A DNA stretch of 33,650 nucleotides, taken from assembly GCA_035560235.1 (NCBI GenBank), contig DATMAG010000103.1, forward strand, positions 1 through 33,650, read 5' to 3'. Source of the DNA: DASRDU01 sp035560235 (GTDB taxonomy: Bacteria; Acidobacteriota; Blastocatellia; RBC074). The notes under the pieces are model-generated. The model had not been told where the DNA came from and did not search any database. It was given only the letters and a program-made list of their open reading frames with translations. Below are positions 1-7,870 of the stretch, piece after piece (the stretch's first letter is position 1; each line of letters begins with the position of its first letter). A program made the position numbers and the translations under genes.

Positions 1-1395
1 GCCCCCGCCACCACTGCCCCCTCCGGTTCCACCGCATTCAGGATCATTTTCCTCGCCTCCACAGGCATCCAGTCCGCAAAAGCTGGTCTCCAGAACGCAA
101 TCCACACCCTGACATCTGAAGTGAGGTTTACGCTCCTGGCCTGAGCAACCGCCACAGGCCGCGCAATCGTTCGGCTCGCACTTGCCGGTTGAGACTTCCT
201 GGCAATTCCCGTTTACGCATCCATTGTGTGGATCATACTCGCCTGAGTAGGCGCACACGCCCTCACCTGCGCATTGATCTGTCCCGCATCTGTTATCTTC
301 GGACTTTTTACATTTCCGCGTGACGGGGTCAATTTCCAGAAATCCCTTTTTTTGCCCGGCAGGACAGCCGCCCGGTTCACTCTCGCAGGGAACCGCGCTT
401 TGTGCGGGACACTGCGATACCAAATTACCTGTATCGGGATCGACACAATCGTCATAGCTATCCGTTGTTACCCTCAGGCAAGGTATGCTGAGGTCCGATG
501 TCGACTCTGAAACCCACGAGTATTGCTGGCCTGCACACAGAGACTGTCCCGTTGGCGGATATACAGCGCAGACGACCTGTCCCAGGTCATTGTAGATTGC
601 ACATCCAGTAGAGCATTGTTTGACCTGAGCGGGAGTTGTTTTCTTCGTAGACGACATTTTTGTCGGTCGCGGGATTACTTTTGCAGATGCTGAGAAAAAA
701 GCGTTTGTTGATGAAAAGTCGCCCCGAAAAGTAAAGCTGGCCTTTTGAAAACGAGGCTTGTTGCCAGGCTCCGGCGTATACGAAGACTGGCGAGACTTTA
801 TTCCCCCGATGTATCCACCGGGATAAACCCCGGTTCCATCTCCAAAACTGACTTCTTCAATTTGAAGATGCAGTTTGCGGGTCAACTTACCGTCCGGGTC
901 AATCCTCTTCAGGTATTTTTCATTTCCTCTCGCTATTATCTCCGGTATTTTGAAGATGTATCGCTCGCCCGGTTGAATGGGTATATCGTTCGGTCCTGCA
1001 AGCTGGCTGAAATTGCCAAGTCTTGCATCCCCGTACCTCAATGGGAGAGTCTTGATCTTGTCTCCGTATTTTATATCCGGGAAATCAAGAAGAAGCCTGA
1101 TGTAGTAAACAGGTTTGCTGCTGACATTGGTGACAACAATTTCAAGATCAGCCAGCCAGGTTTTCTTTCTGAGGTTTTTGATTTTCGTGATTTCTATCGC
1201 CGGATGATTCTGCCCCCGCTTGAGAATGATCTCCCTTTCTTCCTCATCTGCCTGCTGCTGTCTGTTGATGGGCTTGCCTGAAGCATCGGGCGAATACGCC
1301 CGATTTGTGGTTTTGAGAAGCGCCACTGTAATGAGCAGGGCCAGCGCAGAGCCGATAGCAAAGAGTTTACGATGATTCAGGATGTAACTTTTCAT
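1..1395 (-). CDS. Exported protein with N-terminal anchor, beta-rich domain and long Cys-rich region (partial, C-terminus off window)
   Basis: An uninterrupted frame runs from ATG at 1395 to the left edge: 465 codons with no stop. Residues 1-9 are basic and residues 10-27 are hydrophobic (FAIGSALALLITVALL), so it is a signal peptide or membrane anchor. A charged stretch (about 38-55) follows, then a beta-rich region (about 60-190) with VTNVSSKPVYY, PIQPGERY and VSFGDGTG. From about residue 247 it becomes Cys-rich, with about 24 Cys in the last 220 residues (for example CVDPDTGN, DCAACGGC), and it ends in a Gly-rich linker at the window edge. I do not recognise the function. The first half resembles uncharacterised exported proteins of Acidobacteria, and the Cys pattern suggests a disulfide-stabilised surface region. 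It lies 59 bp downstream of the exported protein at 1455-2222 on the same strand, so an operon is likely. Confidence 0.8.
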   Translation of the reverse strand, partial: MKSYILNHRKLFAIGSALALLITVALLKTTNRAYSPDASGKPINRQQQADEEEREIILKRGQNHPAIEITKIKNLRKKTWLADLEIVVTNVSSKPVYYIRLLLDFPDIKYGDKIKTLPLRYGDARLGNFSQLAGPNDIPIQPGERYIFKIPEIIARGNEKYLKRIDPDGKLTRKLHLQIEEVSFGDGTGVYPGGYIGGIKSRQSSYTPEPGNKPRFQKASFTFRGDFSSTNAFFSASAKVIPRPTKMSSTKKTTPAQVKQCSTGCAIYNDLGQVVCAVYPPTGQSLCAGQQYSWVSESTSDLSIPCLRVTTDSYDDCVDPDTGNLVSQCPAQSAVPCESEPGGCPAGQKKGFLEIDPVTRKCKKSEDNRCGTDQCAGEGVCAYSGEYDPHNGCVNGNCQEVSTGKCEPNDCAACGGCSGQERKPHFRCQGVDCVLETSFCGLDACGGEENDPECGGTGGGSGGGG

Positions 1396-1454
1396 GATCA
1401 AGTCTTTTCATAGGCGGTTGGCGTCGTGAATGACTGGCAGAAACGGAACTATCG

Positions 1455-2222
1455 CTACATTCTGTTCAGCAGGTAAATGCATCGCTCCCGAATGAGCGCG
1501 TATTTCGCGCGCATTTGCTGGATATTGCCAGTCTGGATGAATTTGTCGAGGTCGGATATCCATTCATCCACGATGTCTTTCCCGGACTGAAGCCCTTCAC
1601 CAACATGTTTGGATTGCCCTTTTGCTTCCTTCGTCGAAAGAAGCTCCGCGGCACTTTTCAACTGTTCCAGCGCAACTGGCCCGGCCTCATCAGATGCCTC
1701 GCCGAGCTTTGAGAGATAAGGGTAAATGCGAGCAATTTGCTTTCTGAGGCCGGACCGCCTCAGGAAAACCTTGACGACTCTCTGGGGATCGCCAACATAT
1801 TTCAGATTGTCGAAGACGACGCCATAAACCACTATTTCCGGCGGCTGGGACGCACTGGAAGGGAGAATATAACGGAGTTGCCTGATCGCTGAAGGGGCGA
1901 GTTTCCGAGCCGCCGGGCTTTCAGCGAAGATCAGGTCTTCTGCATATTCTTCTCCGGCAACGGAAATGATAAATGCTGTGATGCTGTCGCCGTAATCATT
2001 CTTCAGCGCCATCTCCAGTTTGTTGCCTGTCAGCCTGAGTTCTTTGATCTGTAGATTCGGCGCTGCCGTCCTGATCTTTAATTGTGGATTCACGGGAGTC
2101 TGCGAAAAAACATCTCCCGATGAATGCGACGTCCTGATTGCCGCGTCTGCAAAAGCCAGACACGCAAGGCTGGCAATTGCAGCCAGAAAAACAGACTTGC
2201 GAAAAAGATGGAAGTGAGTCAT
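1455..2222 (-). CDS. Secreted protein of unknown function (255 aa)
   Basis: The start at 2222 is chosen because AAGGAGG lies a few bases upstream and the protein then begins with a typical signal peptide: basic residues, a hydrophobic core (VFLAAIASLACLAFA) and an ADAA cleavage region. The mature part has a beta-rich region (LQIKELRLTGNKLEMALKN, then ITAFIISVAGEEY) that looks like an immunoglobulin-type or adhesion fold. A helical C-terminus (about residues 150-255) is rich in Lys, Glu and Leu. I do not recognise a named family. The next gene downstream is the Cys-rich exported protein at 1-1395, so the two probably act together in the envelope. Upstream starts would remove the Shine-Dalgarno match and add a non-signal-like extension. 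Confidence 0.75.
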   Translation of the reverse strand: MTHFHLFRKSVFLAAIASLACLAFADAAIRTSHSSGDVFSQTPVNPQLKIRTAAPNLQIKELRLTGNKLEMALKNDYGDSITAFIISVAGEEYAEDLIFAESPAARKLAPSAIRQLRYILPSSASQPPEIVVYGVVFDNLKYVGDPQRVVKVFLRRSGLRKQIARIYPYLSKLGEASDEAGPVALEQLKSAAELLSTKEAKGQSKHVGEGLQSGKDIVDEWISDLDKFIQTGNIQQMRAKYALIRERCIYLLNRM

Positions 2223-2385
2223 CTGCATTCCTCCTTGAGTGTTGCTGTGTGATTGACAGAGAAACTGCGTATTCTGCTGCAAACCGGCTGACAGCATGAG
2301 GCGCCGGATGCAGAGGCGAAGCAAGGCTGTAACTCCTCGCTTCTAATCTGTCCTGAGATTAAGACGCAATGGCCTGTATGACTAT

Positions 2386-2777
2386 TTACTGGCCAATCTG
2401 ATTACGACGGGAAATTCTTTGAATGAAGCGATTGTCCTGTCCATCAGCCGACTCTTCTTCATGATTCCTGCGATGCTCAAGGGGCGTTATCCCGTAAACA
2501 CGTCTGAAGTCTCTGAGGAAGTGGCTGCCATCTTCGATGCTGAGTTCCGCAAGAATCTGGCTGACCGTCAGGTTTGTGGTTTCGAGCAACTCTCTGAACT
2601 TCTCCAGTCTGATCTGTTTGTGATACTCCGCAGGCGTCAGGCCTGTTTCGATCCTGAATAAAGCACGCAGGCGTGAAGCAGAGAGATTGACAGCCTGCGC
2701 GATCTCCTCAATTGGCACGCGTGGTGACAAAATCTTTTTTTCAACAGTTGACTGGCCTCTCTGACACGCTTGTCCAT
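2386..2777 (-). pseudogene. AraC-family DNA-binding regulator, apparent -1 frameshift at an A7 run
   Basis: Read from ATG 2777, the protein begins MDKRVREASQLLKK, the usual lead-in of an AraC/XylS DNA-binding domain. After a run of seven A (positions 2741-2735 on the minus strand) the domain continues only in the -1 frame as KILSPRVPIEEIAQAVNLS, through both helix-turn-helix halves to the signature YGITPLEHRR. One extra A would make a single frame of about 130 residues, the size of stand-alone SoxS/MarA-type regulators. No sensor domain is visible: a stop lies just upstream of 2822 in the first frame. The gene is either a pseudogene, a sequencing error, or rescued by slippage on the A run. 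It precedes the two exported-protein genes on the same strand and could have controlled them. Confidence 0.65.
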
Positions 2778-2887
2778 GTTATCCGTTCTTCTTCCCAGGT
2801 TGCTGGAACTCTCCATAAACATGTGGGGTTTTCAGGAAAACGTTTCATGAATGTTTCAGGAGCGGGTGTTTCAACTGCTGTCAGTCA

Positions 2888-4354
2888 TCACTCAGCGCGG
2901 TAATTCGGCGCTTCCTTCGTAATGAACACGTCGTGGACGTGCGATTCCTTCAGGCTCGCGGCGGTGATCTTCATAAAGCGCGCCTTCTGCTGCAGCTCAG
3001 GGATGTTGTGGCAGCCGGTGTAACCCATCCCGGCTTTGAGTCCGCCGACGAGTTGCACGACGAGCGCAGCCAGCGAGCCTTTATAAGTCACGCGGCCTTC
3101 GATGCCTTCCGGCACGAGTTTGCTTTCGGCTTCGGTCGTCTCCTGCGCGTAACGGTCGCGGCTGCCCTGCTTCATTGCGCCGAGCGAACCCATTCCGCGA
3201 TAGGCTTTGAAATTGCGGCCCTGGTACAGAATGATTTCGCCCGGCGCTTCGTCAGTGCCCGCGAGCAGTGAACCGATCATCACCGAATCGGCTCCGGCGG
3301 CGATGGCTTTCGTAATATCGCCGGAATACTTGATGCCGCCGTCAGCAATGACCGGCACGCCCGTTCCTGAAGCGGCTTTCGCGCATTCAGAGATTGCGGT
3401 GATCTGCGGGACACCCGCGCCGCTGACGACGCGAGTCGTGCAAATCGACCCCGGACCAATGCCGGCCTTCACGGCATCCGCGCCCGCCTGAATCAGGGCT
3501 TTCGTGCCTTCGTATGTGCCGACGTTGCCCGCGATCAGTTGCACTTCGGGGAAGCGGCGTTTGACTTCCTTCACGGCAGCGATGACGCGTGATGAATGGC
3601 CGTGTGCAGTATCAATCGCCAGCACGTCAACGCGGGCGTTAATGAGTTCAGTGGCGCGTTCAAGAAAATCGCCCGTTGCCCCAATGGCGGCGGCGCAGCG
3701 CAATCGGCCCAGGTCGTCCTTCGCCGCGTTCGGATATTTGATGGCCTTCTGAATGTCCTTGACCGTGATCAGGCCCTTCAGATGGTACTGATCGTCAACC
3801 ACGAGCAGTTTCTCGACGCGATGGCGCTGCAGAATGCCTTCGGCTTCGCGCAGGGTCGTGCCGACCGGAACCGTGATCAGATGGTCTTTGGTCATGACCT
3901 CTGAAATCGGCAGATCAAGCCGCGTCTCGAATCGCAGATCGCGGTTGGTCAGAATGCCGACCAGTTTGCCGGTCGTATCCACAACTGGCACGCCGGAGAT
4001 TTTGTAGCGTTCCATCACGGCCATTGCTTCGCGGATCCTGCGGTCAGGGGTCATCGTCACCGGATCAACGATCATGCCGGATTCGCTGCGCTTGACCTTG
4101 TCCACTTCGCCGCGCTGCGCTTCGATGGAGAGGTTTTTATGGATGACGCCGATGCCGCCCTGCTGCGCGATGGCAATGGCCATCGGGCTTTCAGTCACAG
4201 TGTCCATGGCGGAACTGAGCAGCGGAATATTGAGCCTGATGCCGCGCGTCAGTTGCGTCGTGGTGTCACACTCGGTCGGCAGCACATCGGAATAAGCCGG
4301 AACAAGCAGCACGTCATCGAAGGTCAGGGCTTCAGGAAGATTGTCAGTCAGCAT
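2888..4354 (-). CDS. guaB: IMP dehydrogenase
   Basis: Converts IMP to XMP with NAD+, the committed step of guanine nucleotide synthesis, in the cytoplasm. The 488 aa length is typical. The N-terminus LTFDDVLLVP is characteristic. Two CBS domains (about residues 93-206) interrupt the TIM barrel. The catalytic loop GPGSICTTR places the nucleophilic Cys at about 305, followed by the Gly-rich phosphate-binding loops. The flap contains GSRDRYAQ with the Arg-Tyr pair that activates water. The start gives the canonical N-terminus, with only a weak GGTGA upstream. The rodZ-like gene lies upstream on the same strand, but an intrinsic terminator stands between them, so guaB probably has its own promoter or depends on read-through. 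Confidence 0.97.
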   Translation of the reverse strand: MLTDNLPEALTFDDVLLVPAYSDVLPTECDTTTQLTRGIRLNIPLLSSAMDTVTESPMAIAIAQQGGIGVIHKNLSIEAQRGEVDKVKRSESGMIVDPVTMTPDRRIREAMAVMERYKISGVPVVDTTGKLVGILTNRDLRFETRLDLPISEVMTKDHLITVPVGTTLREAEGILQRHRVEKLLVVDDQYHLKGLITVKDIQKAIKYPNAAKDDLGRLRCAAAIGATGDFLERATELINARVDVLAIDTAHGHSSRVIAAVKEVKRRFPEVQLIAGNVGTYEGTKALIQAGADAVKAGIGPGSICTTRVVSGAGVPQITAISECAKAASGTGVPVIADGGIKYSGDITKAIAAGADSVMIGSLLAGTDEAPGEIILYQGRNFKAYRGMGSLGAMKQGSRDRYAQETTEAESKLVPEGIEGRVTYKGSLAALVVQLVGGLKAGMGYTGCHNIPELQQKARFMKITAASLKESHVHDVFITKEAPNYRAE

Positions 4355-4390
4355 AATTTTTCACCAGTGAGAGCTTGATTATTTACATTC

Positions 4391-4422
4391 AAAACAAAAA
4401 CGCGCGAACGTGCGTTCGCGCG
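4391..4422 (-). terminator. Rho-independent terminator after the rodZ-like gene
   Basis: A perfect 9-bp stem (4401-4409 paired with 4414-4422, CGCGCGAAC/GTTCGCGCG) with a 4-nt loop is followed on the minus strand by TTTTTGTTTT. It lies about 120 bp past the stop of the rodZ-like gene and just upstream of guaB. Confidence 0.88.
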
Positions 4423-4544
4423 GAGTTGATAATTCAGTCTGAGACGGCTTCCGGCGTTCAGGCCGACCTGGCTCGCGGTCATTGTTCAGCCGTCTGGCCG
4501 CACAGGGCCGCAGTCGCCACTGAGCGGAAGCGCAGCGCAGCAGG

Positions 4545-5396
4545 CTACTGCTGCAGGAACTGCTGATAATTGTCTTTGGTAATGGTAACGTTTTCAGCGA
4601 CAAGCTTGCTCTTCTTGCTGTTGCTGGGAATCCTGGCCGGACGCCCGTTGAGAGTTGCTTCCAGAGTCGTCAGATTGCCGACGCTGACCATCAGTTTCTC
4701 GTTTGCTGAAAATTCCACCGACTCGCCCGGCTTGAGAATTCTCTCTTTTCCTTTCGGATCACTTTCGGTTTTGACCTTGACCCAGCAGTCGCCGTCTTTG
4801 GCCTGCAGCTTGAGCGTCAGCGCGCCGGAAAGCGGCGGGGCCGGTGAAGGAGACACCGCGGGCGAGGTTGTCGGGCTGACCGAGGCTGCAGGCGATGCTT
4901 CTGTTGACGGACTCGGCACAGGCGACTCAGCCGGAGTCGGGCTGACTGCGACCACAGGCAGCGTGGCCGACGGCGTCACCTGCTCAGTCACCTTCTTCTC
5001 TTCAGGCTTCTTCTCCTGACTGAGATATTTGTAGGTTCCGTAAATCCCGAGCGCCAGAATGATGATGCCCAGAGCGGCGAGCAGCGTGCTGCTCCAGGAA
5101 GAGGTTTCACCTTCATCAAGCACCTCGAAGCGGGATGAAGACCGGGAGGGTTCGCCGCCGAGTTCATCAAGCTGCTGCTGATATTTGGCCAGCGCGTGTT
5201 CCTCGTCCACGCCGACATAGCGCGCAAAGTTCTTGACGAATGCACGATTGAAAATACCACCGGGCAGGATTTTGTAATTATCCTGCTCCATCGCCTGCAG
5301 AAACCTGATGCCGATATGAGTCGCATCAGAAATCTGTCGCAATGAAATTCCCTTGTTTTCGCGAGCTTGTCGAAGTTCTTCGCCGAGTGTTGGCAT
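4545..5396 (-). CDS. RodZ-like helix-turn-helix membrane protein
   Basis: A 283-aa protein with the RodZ layout. Residues 1-70 form a cytoplasmic XRE-type HTH (GEELRQARENKGISLRQIS, then PGGIFNRAFVKNFARYVGVD). A single transmembrane segment lies at about 104-124. A Pro/Ser/Thr-rich periplasmic linker covers about 141-189. The C-terminal beta domain (about 190-283) matches DUF4115, with CWVKVKT and LKPGESVEFSA. RodZ links MreB to the peptidoglycan elongation machinery. Many bacteria have shorter RodZ-like proteins like this one, so the role in cell shape is inferred from architecture. It has its own promoter (5481-5509) and terminator (4391-4422), so it is probably monocistronic. Confidence 0.85.
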   Translation of the reverse strand: MPTLGEELRQARENKGISLRQISDATHIGIRFLQAMEQDNYKILPGGIFNRAFVKNFARYVGVDEEHALAKYQQQLDELGGEPSRSSSRFEVLDEGETSSWSSTLLAALGIIILALGIYGTYKYLSQEKKPEEKKVTEQVTPSATLPVVAVSPTPAESPVPSPSTEASPAASVSPTTSPAVSPSPAPPLSGALTLKLQAKDGDCWVKVKTESDPKGKERILKPGESVEFSANEKLMVSVGNLTTLEATLNGRPARIPSNSKKSKLVAENVTITKDNYQQFLQQ

Positions 5397-5480
5397 GTTC
5401 TTATCTCAGTTGCAATGCCTGCACGACCGTCGCGTGCCGGGGGAGACAACGCAAAAGAAAACCTGACAGATTAACGCCGT

Positions 5481-5509
5481 ATACTACGGAAATCTCCGGC
5501 GTGAGTCAA
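5481..5509 (-). promoter_or_regulatory. Sigma70-type promoter of the rodZ-like gene
   Basis: On the minus strand, TTGACT (5509-5504) and TAGTAT (5486-5481) are separated by exactly 17 bp. Predicted transcription starts near 5474, giving a leader of about 78 nt to the ATG at 5396. Confidence 0.65.
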
Positions 5510-5630
5510 TTTGGCAGATCAGCCTGAACAAAGTCAGCAGGCCGTTTTCACCATCTGCTGAGGATCTCTGTCGGCGGAAGTGGGAAGAATACCAGACACC
5601 CGGAGACCACCGGAGGACGGGCTTTCAGTG

Positions 5631-5996
5631 TCAGCGCAGTTCGATCATATTTCCATCAGGGTCGCGGATGAAGAGCTGCGGACTGCCTGACCTGCCGCTG
5701 CCGCGGGCGAATTCGATGCCGTGCGCGACGAGTTGCCGCTCGGCTTCGTGAATGTCAGCTGCCTGAAGCGCGATATGATGATCGAATCCCGCCTGGCCCG
5801 TGTTGCCGGGCATCTGTTCGATGCTCATCAGGTGAAGCTGCTGACCGTTGCCGAGATCGTACCAGCGCCCGTCAAAACCAAAATCAGGTCGCGGCAGCGG
5901 CTTCAGCCCAAGCACCCCTTCATAAAAGGCTGCAGCCCGCGCGACATCAGTGACCATAAATCCGGCGTGATGAAATCCTGCAATGCTGACTGGCAT
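5631..5996 (-). CDS. VOC family (glyoxalase/bleomycin resistance-like) protein
   Basis: A 121-aa single-domain vicinal-oxygen-chelate protein. It shows the two beta-alpha-beta-beta-beta modules: GFHHAGFMVTDVARAAAFY at the N-terminus and GFDHHIALQAADI in the middle, ending FIRDPDGNMIELR. Likely metal ligands are His10, His55, His74 and Glu119. VOC proteins include glyoxalase I, dioxygenases and fosfomycin-type resistance enzymes, and the substrate cannot be told from sequence. AGAAGGA precedes the ATG. It is divergent from the Gfo/Idh/MocA gene at 6106 across a 109-bp gap. Confidence 0.9.
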   Translation of the reverse strand: MPVSIAGFHHAGFMVTDVARAAAFYEGVLGLKPLPRPDFGFDGRWYDLGNGQQLHLMSIEQMPGNTGQAGFDHHIALQAADIHEAERQLVAHGIEFARGSGRSGSPQLFIRDPDGNMIELR

Positions 5997-6105
5997 AATC
6001 AGATTTTCCTTCTCTCATCAGGTGGCAAATTCTGCTGAAGATGCGTAATGTAATGCGATCATCCGCGATTCACAATCCACATTCAGTAACAGACAAGGAG
6101 ATGTG

Positions 6106-7137
6106 ATGACATCAGCAACAGGTTTCGGCATTGTCGGCCCCGGGACAATCGGCAGGGTTCACGCCGAAGCGATCAGCGCCATTCCCGGCGCGCGGCTCGT
6201 GGCCGTGTGCGGGCGCGATGCACAGCGCACCAGCGAATTTGCGGCCCGCTTTGGCGCTGCCGGATACACCGATTACGAACGATTTCTGGCGCATCCCGGC
6301 CTGCAGATCGTCAACATCTGCACGCCGAGCGGAATGCACGCCGCACAGGGGAGCCAGGCTGCCGCCGCAGGCAAACACGTCCTGGTTGAAAAGCCGATTG
6401 AGATTTCGCTTGAGCGCGCTGACGAACTGATTCGCGCCTGTGACGCCGCGCGGGTGAAACTCGGCGTGATTTTTCAGTCGCGCTTTGTCCCCGCTGTGCA
6501 GCGCATTCGGCGGGCGATGGATGAAGGCAGGTTTGGCCGCCTGCTGCTCGGTGATGCTTATGTCAAATGGTATCGCGCGCCGGAATATTATGCTGCCGGT
6601 TCGTGGCACGGCACGCTGGCGCTCGACGGCGGCGGCGCGCTTATCAATCAGGCGATTCACACGCTCGATCTGCTGCGCTCTCTGATGGGGCCTGCTGAAA
6701 CGGTCTTTGCAATGAAAGGCGCGCTGCGTTACCCGCACATCGAAGCCGAGGATACGCTGGTCGGCACGATTCGCTTTCAGAACGGCGCGCTCGGCGTGAT
6801 TGAAGCGACCACCTCGATTGCGCCGGGTTTCAAACGCAGAATCGAAATCTCAGGCGAACGCGGCACGGTGATTCTCGATGGTGACGCTATCAGCCACTGG
6901 TCTTTGCCTGATGAATCTCAGTCGGACGATGCAGCATCCGCGCAACTGACCGATGGCTCTGCCGATCCGAAGGCAATTTCAACCGAAGGTCATCGCCTGC
7001 AAATTGAAGAGATGATGCGCGCCGTCATTGAAGACCGCGAACCGTTCGTCAGCGGGCGCGAAGGCAGAAAATCGCTTGAACTCGTCGAAGCGCTTTACCG
7101 TTCAGCCACGCTTGGTCAGCCGGTCAGGCCGGGCTGA
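6106..7137 (+). CDS. Gfo/Idh/MocA family NAD(P)-dependent oxidoreductase
   Basis: A 343-aa cytoplasmic oxidoreductase. The N-terminal Rossmann domain contains GIVGPGTIGRVHA (about 8-20), and the family signature VEKP (EKP at 95-97) carries the catalytic Lys. The C-terminal half has the sheet domain with GGGALINQAIHTLDLL, where the His-x3-Asp pair usually binds substrate. The family oxidises sugars, inositols and related polyols or acids. The start is ATG 6106 because AAGGAG (6095-6100) is 5 nt upstream; GTG 6103 and ATG 6101 would be too close. The nearby sugar-acid-type transporter and second Gfo/Idh/MocA protein suggest one carbohydrate pathway. The exact substrate is unknown. Confidence 0.93.
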   Translation: MTSATGFGIVGPGTIGRVHAEAISAIPGARLVAVCGRDAQRTSEFAARFGAAGYTDYERFLAHPGLQIVNICTPSGMHAAQGSQAAAAGKHVLVEKPIEISLERADELIRACDAARVKLGVIFQSRFVPAVQRIRRAMDEGRFGRLLLGDAYVKWYRAPEYYAAGSWHGTLALDGGGALINQAIHTLDLLRSLMGPAETVFAMKGALRYPHIEAEDTLVGTIRFQNGALGVIEATTSIAPGFKRRIEISGERGTVILDGDAISHWSLPDESQSDDAASAQLTDGSADPKAISTEGHRLQIEEMMRAVIEDREPFVSGREGRKSLELVEALYRSATLGQPVRPG

Positions 7138-7171
7138 GGAAAATAAAGAACCGCAGTTATGAGTTGCGGGA

Positions 7172-7612
7172 TCAGGCGCGGCTGAAGAATTCTTTTCCTG
7201 CGCTTATTCGTACGCTGCAGAACCGCCTGATTTTCCTGAAGTCATCAAGGTTGTTTGTGACCAGCAAAGCGCCTGCCCGATGCACCGTGCGCGCAATCAG
7301 CACATCGCGGATGATTCGCTGCTTCTCCTGATAAGGCAGCTTCGGAGTCTGCCCGCCACTCTGTGACTTCAGACCACGCAGCAGGGCATTGAGAATCTTT
7401 CCCGCCGGCCACCAGTCTTCGCCGTTTGGCACGAGCAGTGTTCCAGCCTTCTCATGCGCACGGCGTGAGGCCCCCCATTTCTGGACATCCGACTTGTCAT
7501 TCGCGCCAGCCGTCAGTTCCTGAAGCACCACTGCTGACATAAGAAAACCGGCGGGAAAGGTCGCCGGTTTGTAGGAAATAAAGATGGATGTGTCGTAAAC
7601 GACTCTGGCCAT
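7172..7612 (-). CDS. PIN-domain ribonuclease toxin (VapC-like)
   Basis: A 146-aa PIN-domain protein starting MARVVYDTSIFISY. The acidic residues expected of the nuclease site are visible: Asp7, Glu32 (LQELTAG), Asp103 (IRDVLIA) and Asp123/Asp124 (TNNLDDF). VapC toxins cleave tRNA or rRNA with Mg2+. Start 7612 is preferred over the upstream alternative because it begins 4 nt after the stop of the small upstream gene, and the PIN fold starts immediately. That gene (7617-7817) is the expected antitoxin position. The pair sits between the Gfo/Idh/MocA gene and the MFS gene. Confidence 0.87.
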   Translation of the reverse strand: MARVVYDTSIFISYKPATFPAGFLMSAVVLQELTAGANDKSDVQKWGASRRAHEKAGTLLVPNGEDWWPAGKILNALLRGLKSQSGGQTPKLPYQEKQRIIRDVLIARTVHRAGALLVTNNLDDFRKIRRFCSVRISAGKEFFSRA

Positions 7613-7616
7613 AAAA

Positions 7617-7817
7617 TCAGTCCCACATACTGATGAATTTGTCGCGCTTTTTGTACAGGCTCTCCCAGGCAATCAGCGTCAGTTCGTCAGCCGTCAGTTC
7701 CTTTTCAGCTTTTTTCTTCTTTCGGGTGCGGCTGGCGCTGTTCTTTGTCTGCCGCCTGCGCGACTGAGTGGCCTGACCGTTCAGCGACTTCTTTGATGAA
7801 GTTTTGCTGGTCTTCAT
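7617..7817 (-). CDS. Putative VapB-like antitoxin
   Basis: A 66-aa highly basic protein. The N-terminal 40 residues are dense in Lys, Arg and Ser (SRRRQTKN, TRKKKKAEK), followed by a helical segment ELTADELTLIAWESLYKKRD that could wrap the toxin. It precedes the PIN gene by 4 nt, which is the usual antitoxin-toxin order and supports translational coupling. Start ATG 7817 follows AGGTGAG, and a GTG at 7826 is less well placed. No AbrB, RHH or Phd DNA-binding motif is obvious, so its assignment rests on position and size. AATATATT at 7842-7849, just upstream, could be a -10 region or operator. Confidence 0.7.
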   Translation of the reverse strand: MKTSKTSSKKSLNGQATQSRRRQTKNSASRTRKKKKAEKELTADELTLIAWESLYKKRDKFISMWD

Positions 7818-7870
7818 ACTTCTCACCTGCCTTTCAACCTCAATATATTACACGCGCGGTCAGGGGGGCG

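Noticed and set aside
213..455. 80-aa minus-strand frame in the Cys-rich region
   Set aside because: It is out of frame with the long Cys-rich coding sequence and has no independent support.
745..1281. 178-aa plus-strand frame
   Set aside because: It lies opposite the 465-codon minus-strand frame that has a start, a signal anchor and a recognisable domain. No family features are visible on the plus strand.
4401..4422. Riboswitch or purine-responsive leader for guaB
   Set aside because: The hairpin plus U-run fits a terminator of the upstream gene, and no purine aptamer features are seen.
6112..6738. 208-aa minus-strand frame
   Set aside because: Antisense to the Gfo/Idh/MocA gene, with no domain.
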